A stretch of 37,860 bases of DNA from Bacteroidota bacterium (GTDB taxonomy: Bacteria > Bacteroidota > Bacteroidia > Flavobacteriales_F > PHOS-HE28), in assembly GCA_018267155.1 (NCBI GenBank), contig JAFDZE010000054.1:64864-102723 (forward strand). The letters run 5' to 3'. The notes below the pieces were generated by a model that searched no databases, was not told the DNA's origin, and worked only from the letters and a program-made list of their open reading frames with translations. The position numbers and the translations under genes were made by a program. Within the stretch, counting starts at the first letter, position 1. Every line of letters starts with the position of its first letter. Of the stretch, positions 30,114 through 37,777 are shown piece after piece.

Positions 30114-31789
30114 AACGATCCTTTTCGGCGCCGATGAAACCGACCGTTCTTGTTGTTCCCATCCTGTTGGTCGAGGCCTGTACGACACCACCACCGCCCA
30201 CCCGGCCCACCATCGCACAGCAGGCTGATAGTATCGCCCGCATTTTCGAGGTCCCGGTAGCGTATGCACCACGCGTGCTCGACAGTGCAACGGTCCTGGC
30301 CTTTGCCGGGCAGCATCCGGGTGATTCCGCGGCGATCTCCGATTTCTACCGACGACGCGGCTTTCACTATGCCTGGTTCATCGGCGATTCCGTGGGCAGC
30401 GCCGCCCGGAACGTGTTGAACCTCTTTCCCGCAAGCGATACGGCAGGTGGGATCAGCAGTGTGCCCGGGCGCACCGGGCTGCAGCGGTTGCTCATGCGGA
30501 TGGATACGCTCCAGTTCACGGACAGTCTCCGTGCGGCGACCGAACTCGCCCTCACCGCGGGGTTCTTCCAAGCGGCCAACGCGAAGTATGGCGGGATCAT
30601 CCAGCGCGATCCGCGCGAGTTGGAATGGTACATCCCACGAAAGAAGAAGAATTACGATCGCTTGCTCGATTCCTTGGTGGCGGGGGTGAACGACCTGACA
30701 CCGATCGAGCCCTTGAGTCCGCAGTACACCAGGTTGAAGAACGCACTGAAATTCTACGCATCACTCGATACGTTGCCCTGGCCCACCATCGCCTGGAAGA
30801 AAGGCAGGACCCCGGGCGACAGTCTGCTGGCCCTGCTGCGCTCGCGTCTCGTGCTCTTGGGAGACCTGCCCACCGTGGCCGACAGCTTGATCGGCGACAG
30901 CCTGTTCGCCGCCGGAGTGATGAGCGCCCAGCACCGTTTCGGACTGAAGGAGACCGGTGAACCGGACCCGGACCTGCTCGCCGAACTGAACGTGCCGCCC
31001 GCCGACCGGCAACGCCAGATCCTGTTGAACATGGAGCGTCAGCGCTGGCTGCCCGCCCGGCCCGACAGCAACGGGATCATGGTGAATATCCCGGCCTATC
31101 GCATGCTCGTGTACGAGGAGGGGCACATCGCCTGGACCATGAACGTGGTGGTGGGTGCCGATGCCTCGCGAACGGTGATGTTCAGCGGCGACCTGTCGCA
31201 GGTGGTGATGGCCCCGTACTGGAACATACCCCAGAGCATCATCCGCAGCGAGATCCTGCCCGCCGTGAAGAGGAACCCCGGTTACCTCGCACGGAAGAAC
31301 ATGGAGGTAGTGATGGGAGGGCAGGTGGTCCCCGCATCGTCCATAGACTGGAAAAAATATACCAAGGGCGTGCCCTTCACCATCCGCCAGAAGCCCGGAC
31401 CGGGCAATGCGCTGGGCCGTGTGAAGTTCCTCTTCCCCAACAGCTACAGCATTTATTTCCATGACACGCCCGCCAAGGACAAGTTCCTGCGCGACCAGCG
31501 CGCTTTCAGCCACGGTTGTGTCCGCCTGAGCGAGCCGTTGCGCCTGGCGAAGTACCTGTTGCGGAACGACAGTGCATGGACGCCCGAGCGGATCAATACC
31601 GCCATGAACGCGAAGACCGAGACCACCGTGCGCTTGAAGAAACCCGTGCCGGTGGTACTGGGTTACTTCACCGCTTGGGTCGATCGCGATGGGATCGTCT
31701 CTTTTCGCCGGGATGTGTACGGTCACGATGCCCGATTGGCGGCCGAACTTTTCGCGGGGGAGGGAGGAGCGCAGGCTTCGGTGCGGTGA
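30110..31789 (+). CDS. Lipoprotein L,D-transpeptidase, YcbB/LdtD type
   Basis: The 559-residue protein starts with GTG at 30110, overlapping the previous stop; an ATG at 30134 is an alternative that leaves a 16-residue lipoprotein signal ending LLVEAC. Scaffold and peptidoglycan-binding parts precede a YkuD catalytic domain: MVNIPAYRMLVYEEGHIAWT, then NSYSIYFHDTPAKDKFLRDQ, and FSHGCVRLSEP with His468 and Cys470. This is the architecture of E. coli YcbB/LdtD, which makes 3-3 crosslinks. The lipid anchor and the partner gene upstream suggest localised cell-wall remodelling alongside outer-membrane assembly. Confidence 0.9.
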   Translation: MKRSFSAPMKPTVLVVPILLVEACTTPPPPTRPTIAQQADSIARIFEVPVAYAPRVLDSATVLAFAGQHPGDSAAISDFYRRRGFHYAWFIGDSVGSAARNVLNLFPASDTAGGISSVPGRTGLQRLLMRMDTLQFTDSLRAATELALTAGFFQAANAKYGGIIQRDPRELEWYIPRKKKNYDRLLDSLVAGVNDLTPIEPLSPQYTRLKNALKFYASLDTLPWPTIAWKKGRTPGDSLLALLRSRLVLLGDLPTVADSLIGDSLFAAGVMSAQHRFGLKETGEPDPDLLAELNVPPADRQRQILLNMERQRWLPARPDSNGIMVNIPAYRMLVYEEGHIAWTMNVVVGADASRTVMFSGDLSQVVMAPYWNIPQSIIRSEILPAVKRNPGYLARKNMEVVMGGQVVPASSIDWKKYTKGVPFTIRQKPGPGNALGRVKFLFPNSYSIYFHDTPAKDKFLRDQRAFSHGCVRLSEPLRLAKYLLRNDSAWTPERINTAMNAKTETTVRLKKPVPVVLGYFTAWVDRDGIVSFRRDVYGHDARLAAELFAGEGGAQASVR

Positions 31790-31873
31790 GGGTGCCAGTA
31801 AGGGTGGGGGTGCGGATGTGTGCGTGCGGGCTGAAGTCCGCGGATGGCCAGAGGCTGCTGCCGGCTGCCCGGA

Positions 31874-32392
31874 TCACGGATCAACGGCTGCTGCCGGACA
31901 ACCGACCAATGGCCTCAACATCACGTGGTCGTCCATTACGAAGCCGCTCCCGATGTCGAGCACTTCGTTCCGTTCGATCGAGAAACCGTTTTTCCGGTAG
32001 AAGCCGACCGCCGGGTTCCGCTTGTTCACATTCAGTTCGATCCCCAGGTCGCCTGCGCTAACGGCCGCGCCCGATACGGCTTCGAGCAGCGCCCGGCCCG
32101 CCCCGGTGCCCTGCGCATCGGGAAGAACGTACAGCTTGTGAAGCCTCGTGCGCGCCGGTCGGTATCCGTGCTCGAAACCCGCGAAGCCGGTCGCTGTGCC
32201 GTGGTGCTCCGAAAGGAGGAAATGATGGCCATTCATCATCTGGTCGTCCAACACCTTCGTGCTGTACATACGCCCCAACATGTACGCGATCTGCTCTGGC
32301 GTGATGATGCCCGCGTAGCACATCGGCCATGTGGCGTGCGCGATGGACCGGATCAGCGGGATGTCGACAAGACCCGCGGGTCGGATGTTCAC
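31874..32392 (-). CDS. GNAT family N-acetyltransferase
   Basis: The 172-residue protein has the GNAT acetyl-CoA loop LYVLPDAQGTGAGRALLEAV (motif A) and NVNKRNPAVGFYRKNGF (motif B), with MNIRPAGLVDIPLIRSIAHA at the N-terminus. It acetylates an amine on a small molecule or protein; the substrate is unknown. The start overlaps the stop of the 3-hydroxyacyl-CoA dehydrogenase gene by four bases, so the two are cotranscribed. The C-terminal end contains GCTGCTGCCGG, which recurs just outside the gene. Confidence 0.9.
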   Translation of the reverse strand: MNIRPAGLVDIPLIRSIAHATWPMCYAGIITPEQIAYMLGRMYSTKVLDDQMMNGHHFLLSEHHGTATGFAGFEHGYRPARTRLHKLYVLPDAQGTGAGRALLEAVSGAAVSAGDLGIELNVNKRNPAVGFYRKNGFSIERNEVLDIGSGFVMDDHVMLRPLVGCPAAAVDP

Positions 32393-33276
32393 CGGGCGAA
32401 CGACGGGGCAACCACCAGGTCCTTGCTGCCCGGGGTGTACACGTAGAACCCCTCGCCGCTCTTCACCCCCAGTTTGCCGGCCGTCACCATCTGCACCAAA
32501 AGGGCACAGGGCGCGTATTTGGGGTTGCCGAAGCCCTCGTGCAGCACGCGCAGGATGGCCAGACAGGTGTCCAACCCGATGAAGTCGGCCAGTTGCAGCG
32601 GGCCCATCGGGTGCGCCATGCCCAGCTTCATGATCGCGTCGATCTCGGCCACACCGCCCACGCCTTGGAACAGCGCCTCGATGCTCTCGTTGATCATGGG
32701 CATCAGGATCCGGTTGGCGATGAAACCCGCGTAGTCGTTCACCGTAACGGGGATCTTGCCGATCGCGGTGCTCAGGTCCGTCACCGTACGTGTAACCGCA
32801 TCGGTGGTATCATATCCGCGGATCACCTCCACCAGTTTCATCACCGGGACAGGATTCATGAAGTGCATGCCGATCACCTGCTGGGGCCGCTTGGTTACCG
32901 CGGCGATCCGCGTGATGCTGATGCTGCTGGTGTTGCTGGCCAGGATCGCGTTCGCGGGGGCATGGGCGTCCAGATCGCGGAAGATGTTGAGCTTGAGGTC
33001 CACGTTCTCGGTGGCCGCTTCCACCACCAATTCGGCTTGTTTCACCCCTGTGGCCAGGTTGGTGCTGGTGGCGATGTTCTTCAAGGTGGCGGCTTTCTGC
33101 TCTTCGGTGATCGCGCCTTTGGACACCTGGCGGTCCAGGTTCTTGCCGATGGTGCCCAGACCTTTGTCAAGACTGGCCTGGGCGATATCGATGAGTGTAA
33201 CGGTGTGCCCGCTCTGCGCGAAAACGTGGGCGATGCCGTTGCCCATCTGGCCGGCACCGATGACGGAAATGTTCAT
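32389..33276 (-). CDS. hbd: 3-hydroxybutyryl-CoA dehydrogenase
   Basis: The 295-residue protein has an N-terminal Rossmann fold (NISVIGAGQMGNGIAHVFAQ, then VTLIDI) and the family blocks LVVEAATENVDLKLNIFRDL, ILASNTSSISITRIA, HFMNPVPVMKLVEVIRG, with the catalytic His-Glu pair region, and C-terminal HPMGPLQLADFIGLDTCLAI. It interconverts acetoacetyl-CoA and 3-hydroxybutyryl-CoA in fatty-acid or butanoate metabolism. The start at 33276 begins MNISVIGAG, the usual N-terminus; an upstream ATG at 33318 would read through a repeat region and is rejected. It is followed by the GNAT gene with overlap. Confidence 0.94.
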   Translation of the reverse strand: MNISVIGAGQMGNGIAHVFAQSGHTVTLIDIAQASLDKGLGTIGKNLDRQVSKGAITEEQKAATLKNIATSTNLATGVKQAELVVEAATENVDLKLNIFRDLDAHAPANAILASNTSSISITRIAAVTKRPQQVIGMHFMNPVPVMKLVEVIRGYDTTDAVTRTVTDLSTAIGKIPVTVNDYAGFIANRILMPMINESIEALFQGVGGVAEIDAIMKLGMAHPMGPLQLADFIGLDTCLAILRVLHEGFGNPKYAPCALLVQMVTAGKLGVKSGEGFYVYTPGSKDLVVAPSFAR

Positions 33277-33316
33277 GTGCTGTTGCGAAAGGCGGGCAAG
33301 GTAGGGGGGACGTATC

Positions 33317-33424
33317 AAGTAGGGGCGACGAGATCGTCAAGCAGGAGCGACGCGCCAAGCAGGGGCGACGCGGAAAGCAGGAGCGACGCGCCAAGTAGGG
33401 GCGACGAGATCGTCGCCCCTACTT
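33317..33424. repeat. TAGGGGCGA palindrome and 18-base tandem repeats
   Basis: The block consists of AAGTAGGGGCGACGAGATCG (33317-33336) plus TC, then AAGCAGGAGCGACGCGCC, AAGCAGGGGCGACGCGGA and AAGCAGGAGCGACGCGCC (33339-33392). It closes with AAGTAGGGGCGACGA paired to TCGTCGCCCCTACTT (33393-33407 with 33410-33424). The last hairpin has 15 perfect pairs and covers the stop codon of the glycosylphosphotransferase gene (33419-33421). Other bacteria carry dispersed repeats with GTAGGGGCG...CGCCCCTAC ends, and this looks like a member of that kind. It separates the sugar-transferase operon from hbd. Confidence 0.82.
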
Positions 33425-34834
33425 GCCGTCGCCCTTCAGCACGATGAGTGCGGTGTAAGCCAGGATCTTCAGGTCCACGGCCAGACTCATGTTCTCGATG
33501 TACAGGATGTCGTACTTCAACCGGCGCAGCATCTGCTCCACATTCTCGGCGTAGCCGAATTTCACCTGGCCCCAGCTGGTGATCCCGGGCCGCACCTTGT
33601 GCAGATGGCGGTAGTGCGGGGCCTCCTTCATGATCTCGTCGATGAAGTGCTGCCGTTCGGGACGCGGCCCCACCATGCTCATTTCGCCCTTGAGCACGTT
33701 CCAGAACTGGGGCAGTTCGTCCAGACGGGCCCGCCGCAGGAACTTGCCGATGGGTGTGATCCGCGGGTCGCTCGTGCTGCTGAGTTGCGGACCGTGGCGC
33801 TCGGCATCGGCCACCATGCTCCGGAATTTGATGATCCGGAAGGGTCGCCCGCCCAATCCGATGCGCTCCTGGCGGAAAAAGACCGGGCCGGGTGAGGAGA
33901 ATTTGACCAGCAAGGCGATGATCGCCATCGGTACGGCCAGCACCACCAAGGCGAGCAGGCTGAACGACACGTCGAAGGCACGCTTCAACGCGAATTGCCA
34001 GGCCGGCATGATCTGCGGGTTCACCTCGATCAGCGGTGCCCCGAAGATGCTCGTCATTTTCACACTACCGCTGAGAATATCATACATGTCCGGAATGATC
34101 TTTATCCGTACCTGTGTGCCCTCCAACTCATTCACGATGCGGCTGATGTCCGCGTGCTCGCCGCTCTCCACGGCGATGATGGCCTCCTCCACGGCGTGCT
34201 CCGCGATCAGCGGGCGCAGGTCGTGCCACTTGCCCAGGCGCTTGAGCCCGGTGGCGCTCAGCTGCTGGTCCCCGCCGTTCACGCTGACGAAGCCCACGAA
34301 GCGGTTGCCGGGGCTCTTGGGCATGCCCTCGATCTCCTGGTGGATGGCCACGGCCCGCTCGTTGCCGCCCACCAGCAGGGTGTTGAAGCCGATCTGCCGG
34401 CCATGCACCCGCTTCACCGTGCGGCTGGTGATGATGTAGCGCAACAGGAAGGTGAACGCGAAGTTCAGCCCGAACAGCACCAGGAAGGAGCGGTAGTAAT
34501 AGCGGTAGTTGGCCACCGTGTCGTCCAGCAGCAATACGAAGAAGATCACCAGCGAGCCGATGAGCGATATCAGCAATGTCTGCCCCAGTTCCTTGATCCG
34601 GAAGCGGCGATACACATCGGCATAACCACCGATCACCAGGTACAGGCCAGTCCAGAACACCGGCACCAGCACAAGCCCCCACCAGTAATTGGCGTCGAAC
34701 TCCACGGGTACCTTGTACTGGAACTTGGCCGGCTCCATGTACACCTTGCGGAACAAGTAGAACAAGGTCCACGCCGTGGCCGAGGCGAAGAGGTCCGCCA
34801 TCACGTATTTGGCCACCTGCGTGCGCTTGTTCAT
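33419..34834 (-). CDS. Exopolysaccharide polyprenyl glycosylphosphotransferase
   Basis: The 471-residue protein has four N-terminal membrane helices (about 12-30, 50-70, 85-105, 115-135). A Rossmann-like CoA-binding segment follows (NTLLVGGNERAVAIHQEI). The bacterial sugar-transferase domain reads KRAFDVSFSLLALVVLAVP, SPGPVFFRQERIGLGGRPFR, IKFRSMVADAERHGPQ and DELPQFWNVLKGEMSMVGPR. This is a WbaP/WcaJ-like enzyme that moves a sugar phosphate to undecaprenyl phosphate to begin a glycan. It is the last gene of a three-gene unit with the lipoprotein and Gfo/Idh/MocA genes. Its stop codon falls within a strong palindrome. Confidence 0.93.
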   Translation of the reverse strand: MNKRTQVAKYVMADLFASATAWTLFYLFRKVYMEPAKFQYKVPVEFDANYWWGLVLVPVFWTGLYLVIGGYADVYRRFRIKELGQTLLISLIGSLVIFFVLLLDDTVANYRYYYRSFLVLFGLNFAFTFLLRYIITSRTVKRVHGRQIGFNTLLVGGNERAVAIHQEIEGMPKSPGNRFVGFVSVNGGDQQLSATGLKRLGKWHDLRPLIAEHAVEEAIIAVESGEHADISRIVNELEGTQVRIKIIPDMYDILSGSVKMTSIFGAPLIEVNPQIMPAWQFALKRAFDVSFSLLALVVLAVPMAIIALLVKFSSPGPVFFRQERIGLGGRPFRIIKFRSMVADAERHGPQLSSTSDPRITPIGKFLRRARLDELPQFWNVLKGEMSMVGPRPERQHFIDEIMKEAPHYRHLHKVRPGITSWGQVKFGYAENVEQMLRRLKYDILYIENMSLAVDLKILAYTALIVLKGDGK

Positions 34835-34841
34835 CCTCGCT

Positions 34842-35702
34842 TCAGTGGTGTACGGTCAGGTTGTCCAGGATGATCCTGCCGGTGGTGCGGCCGTTCGTCG
34901 GTTGTGCTTCGATGTAGAACCGCCGACCTGCGGTGCCGCTGCCCCACGGGGTGGAAAGGTCCACGTACACATGCCTCCACGGACTGCCGCTCTCGGTGGA
35001 GCCGGTGGGGTTCACGTACAGGTACGGGAAGCTCTGCGTTTCACCGCCCAATGTGTACCGAACGCCGATGATGAATTCGGTATCACTCCGGTGGTCCAGC
35101 TCCAAGAAGGTGGCATCAGTGCCGATGGGGAAGTAGTCTTCGCTGCGCGTGACCGCCCGGAAGAAGTTGTGCGCCGTGTCCAGGTCGATGCCCATGGCGT
35201 AGTTGTCCACCAGCACATTGCCCGCACCGCTCACATGGGTGAAGGCCATGTCGCCCTCGTCGAAATCGAATTTGTACCCGCTGCTCTCACCGCCCTCGGC
35301 CCAGATGGGTTCGTGGGGCCAGTTGAAAACCGGGTATACAGCGGTTTCCTCACCCAGGACCAGATCCACGTTCTGCGACCATGTGAGGTAGAACGGGTAC
35401 TGGATCCGATCGTTGGTGACGCCGTTGCGGCGCACACCGGCGATGATCTTGATGTTGGTACTCCCCTCGGAAAGCACAGGGATGCGACGGTCGGCCTGCC
35501 ACACCCCAACGGCTTGATCGCTGACGAACACCCAGTAGTCGCTGATCCCGTGCGGGGTGGCCACGCCTTGGTCGGTATGCGCCACGGGCGACAGGATCCG
35601 GATGAATGCGGGAGTGGGGCCCTCCTTTTTGCAGGAGGACAGCGCCAGGATCAGGAAGGCGGTACAGAGCGGTGCGAGGGTCCGCAGCGGGTGGGGGATC
35701 AT
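34842..35702 (-). CDS. Lipoprotein of unknown function in the glycan operon
   Basis: The 286-residue protein starts MIPHPLRTLAPLCTAFLILA and reaches a lipobox LSSCKKEG (Cys at about 24), so it is a lipoprotein. The rest is beta-rich with no named family I can fix: AVGVWQADRRIPVLSEGSTN, then YPFYLTWSQNVDLVLGEETA and VDLSTPWGSGTAGRRFYIEA. It lies 32 bases after the Gfo/Idh/MocA stop and seven before the sugar-transferase start, so it is probably cotranscribed. The last 60 residues (RFYIEAQPTNGRTTGRIILD) resemble a carbohydrate-binding beta-sandwich, but this is weak. Confidence 0.78.
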   Translation of the reverse strand: MIPHPLRTLAPLCTAFLILALSSCKKEGPTPAFIRILSPVAHTDQGVATPHGISDYWVFVSDQAVGVWQADRRIPVLSEGSTNIKIIAGVRRNGVTNDRIQYPFYLTWSQNVDLVLGEETAVYPVFNWPHEPIWAEGGESSGYKFDFDEGDMAFTHVSGAGNVLVDNYAMGIDLDTAHNFFRAVTRSEDYFPIGTDATFLELDHRSDTEFIIGVRYTLGGETQSFPYLYVNPTGSTESGSPWRHVYVDLSTPWGSGTAGRRFYIEAQPTNGRTTGRIILDNLTVHH

Positions 35703-35734
35703 TCCGTATCGGGTAGAACGCTGCACGGGGCGGA

Positions 35735-36730
35735 TCAGTGTGGCGCCGCGATGTTGGTGACGGACATGGCCTCCAGCACACGGTGCGCGGTCTCCAACGC
35801 GGCCAGCCCATCGCCGATGGGGACCTGCGGCGCATGGCCGTTGGCACAGGCCAGAGCGAAGGATCGCAATTCCTCGCGTATGGCGTTCACCGTCGGGATG
35901 TCCGGCCGGTCGAAGGCGATCTCCCGGTGTCCGCGACCGCCGCCCAGATCGATGCTCACCGCGAACGGGTCCGGTACCTCCACGCGACGCATCCGAACGA
36001 TCTCGGTCCGCTTCTCCAACATGTCCACACTCACGTACGCGTCGCGTTGGAAGAATCGGCTCTTGCGCATGTTCTTCATGCTGATCCGGCTGGCCGTGAG
36101 GTTGGCCACGCAGCCGTTGGCGAACTCCAGCCGGGCGTTGGCGATGTCGGGCGAATCGCTCACCACCGCCACGCCGCTTGCACTGATGTGGTCCACGGGA
36201 GCGCCTACCACGTGCAGCACGATATCCAGGTCGTGGATCATGAGATCCAGCACCACGCTCACATCGGTACCCCGCGGGTTCCACTGGGCCAGTCGGTGGA
36301 CTTCAATGAACATCGGGTTCGCCAATGCGGGAAGCGCCGCTTGGAGCGCCGGATTGAACCGTTCCACATGGCCCACCTGTACCTGTAGCCTGCGCTCTTT
36401 TGCCAGGGCGGCCAACTCACGAGCTTCATCCAGTGTGTTCGTCACCGGTTTTTCAATGAAAACGTGCTTGCCCGACAGCAGCGCCGCTTTGGCGCACGCG
36501 TGGTGGGCGAGGGTAGGGGTCACCACGTCCACCAGGTCGCTCGCAGCGATCAGGGCATCCATATTGGTGAACGCGGGCACACCGAACTCGGCCGCCACAG
36601 CGTCTCTCTTCTCCGGATGGGGGTCGTAGATGCCTGCCACCTGAAGTTCCGGCACCTCGCGCGCCTGTTGGGTGTGGATCCTGCCCAAATGGCCGGCACC
36701 CAGTACGCCGATGCGGAGTCGTTGTTCCAT
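35735..36730 (-). CDS. Gfo/Idh/MocA family NAD(P)-dependent oxidoreductase
   Basis: This 331-residue enzyme has an NAD-binding fold (LRIGVLGAGHLGRIHTQQAR, 5-24) and the signature HVFIEKPVTNTLDEA with the catalytic EKP. VQVGHVERFNPALQ and LDLMIHDLDIVLHV follow and include the His/Asp residues used by the family. The operon with a glycosylphosphotransferase suggests a nucleotide-sugar substrate, possibly GnnA-like (UDP-GlcNAc 3-dehydrogenase in lipid A synthesis); this is inference from context and motif likeness. The start at 36730 was chosen over a long upstream in-frame extension that covers the promoter. Confidence 0.88.
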   Translation of the reverse strand: MEQRLRIGVLGAGHLGRIHTQQAREVPELQVAGIYDPHPEKRDAVAAEFGVPAFTNMDALIAASDLVDVVTPTLAHHACAKAALLSGKHVFIEKPVTNTLDEARELAALAKERRLQVQVGHVERFNPALQAALPALANPMFIEVHRLAQWNPRGTDVSVVLDLMIHDLDIVLHVVGAPVDHISASGVAVVSDSPDIANARLEFANGCVANLTASRISMKNMRKSRFFQRDAYVSVDMLEKRTEIVRMRRVEVPDPFAVSIDLGGGRGHREIAFDRPDIPTVNAIREELRSFALACANGHAPQVPIGDGLAALETAHRVLEAMSVTNIAAPH

Positions 36731-36740
36731 GAAAGGCGTG

Positions 36741-36748
36741 CAAAAGTA
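36741..36748 (-). promoter_or_regulatory. -7 box of the Gfo/Idh/MocA-lipoprotein-glycosyltransferase operon
   Basis: The minus strand shows TACTTTTG, an exact TAnnTTTG match, followed by CACGCC. It ends ten bases before the ATG at 36730, giving a very short leader. Confidence 0.6.
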
Positions 36749-36783
36749 GCCGCAGGCCCGTTCCCGCACTGAGGCGCTCCCGG

Positions 36784-36791
36784 TAGCTTCG
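36784..36791 (+). promoter_or_regulatory. Candidate -7 box for pcm (divergent promoter)
   Basis: TAGCTTCG followed by CCCACGC, on the opposite strand to the adjacent operon promoter. It would leave a leader of about 100 bases before the pcm ATG, so it is less certain. Confidence 0.4.
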
Positions 36792-36895
36792 CCCACGCAA
36801 GTTGTTACATGGCACCGTCCTTGCCCGGAGGTTCTGTTCCAAAGAAGGATGAGACCCAGGGCTCCGCGCGTGGACAATGACTTGTTCCTATTCGA

Positions 36896-37561
36896 ATGAC
36901 CCTACTGAACGACGACTACAGGCATCAGGGCATGCGCAAGCACCTGGTCCAAACCATCAAGCAAGGTCCGGGCAAGGTGAGCGATGAGGCCGTGCTACGT
37001 GCAATGGGAGCCGTACCGCGTCATATGTTCATCGACGACAGCGCGTTCTTGTCCCTGGCGTACGCCGACCAGGCGTTCCCCATTGGTTGCGGCCAAACCA
37101 TTTCGCAACCCACCACGGTGGCTGTCCAAAGCCAGTTACTTCGGGTGGAGCCGGGCATGAAGGTGCTGGAGATAGGCACCGGTAGCGGGTACCAGACCGC
37201 CGTGCTGTGCGAGCTGGGGGCGAAGGTCTTCAGCATTGAACGGCACAAGCCGTTGTTCGAGACCACCAAGCAGCGACTGGTCCGGTTGGGCTACAAGGCC
37301 ACCCTGATGCACGGCGATGGCTACAAAGGTGCTCCCCTGCATGGTCCCTTCGATCGGATCATTGTAACCTGCGGAGCGCCAGAGGTTCCGGAGGCATTGC
37401 TTGGCCAGTTGAAGCTGGGGGGTATCCTGGTGATCCCGGTCGGGCCGGATGGTCGTCAGAAAATGTGGTCCTGGTCCAAAATTGGGGCTGATATCTTTGA
37501 TCGTCAGGAGCATGGGTCGTTCAGTTTTGTACCCATGCTTGCCCATAAAGTGAGGGGATGA
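36896..37561 (+). CDS. pcm: Protein-L-isoaspartate O-methyltransferase
   Basis: The 221-residue enzyme has RHQGMRKHLVQTIKQG (N-terminal helix), then AFPIGCGQTISQPTTVAVQS, LEIGTGSGYQTAVLCELG (SAM motif I), GDGYKGAPLHGPFDRIIVTC and the GGILVIPVGPDGRQ block. All are typical of PCMT. It methylates isoaspartyl residues in damaged proteins, starting their repair. It is divergent from the glycan operon. The start at 36896 gives MTLLNDDYRHQG; no closer start codon was seen. Confidence 0.95.
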   Translation: MTLLNDDYRHQGMRKHLVQTIKQGPGKVSDEAVLRAMGAVPRHMFIDDSAFLSLAYADQAFPIGCGQTISQPTTVAVQSQLLRVEPGMKVLEIGTGSGYQTAVLCELGAKVFSIERHKPLFETTKQRLVRLGYKATLMHGDGYKGAPLHGPFDRIIVTCGAPEVPEALLGQLKLGGILVIPVGPDGRQKMWSWSKIGADIFDRQEHGSFSFVPMLAHKVRG

Positions 37562-37584
37562 GTGCGGAATTCCGATCGACCAAT

Positions 37585-37720
37585 TACATTTGCCGCCCTC
37601 CAAGGATGGACACACTGTCGGTAACGACTCTCCAAGGCCAAACTGGTGCACAGTCCACAATTCGTTGTGAATATGTGGTGGTGCTGTTCAAAACCCGGTA
37701 TCAACACGCGGATACTTTCG
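37585..37720 (+). promoter_or_regulatory. Two candidate promoters upstream of the last gene
   Basis: TACATTTG at 37585-37592 (exact TAnnTTTG, followed by CCGCCCTCC) and TACTTTCG at 37713-37720 (followed by CTCCGCG) both precede the ATG at 37778. The first implies a leader near 180 bases and the second one near 50 bases. Confidence 0.5.
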
Positions 37721-37777
37721 CTCCGCGTTCGAGCAAACGCTAAACACGCAAAAACACGTCAAACCAACACGTTAAAC

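Noticed and set aside
32331-33447. Plus-strand frames opposite hbd and the repeat block
   Set aside because: Antisense to hbd; the tail of repeated RSDAPSRGD-like peptide is only translation of the TAGGGGCGA tandem repeats.
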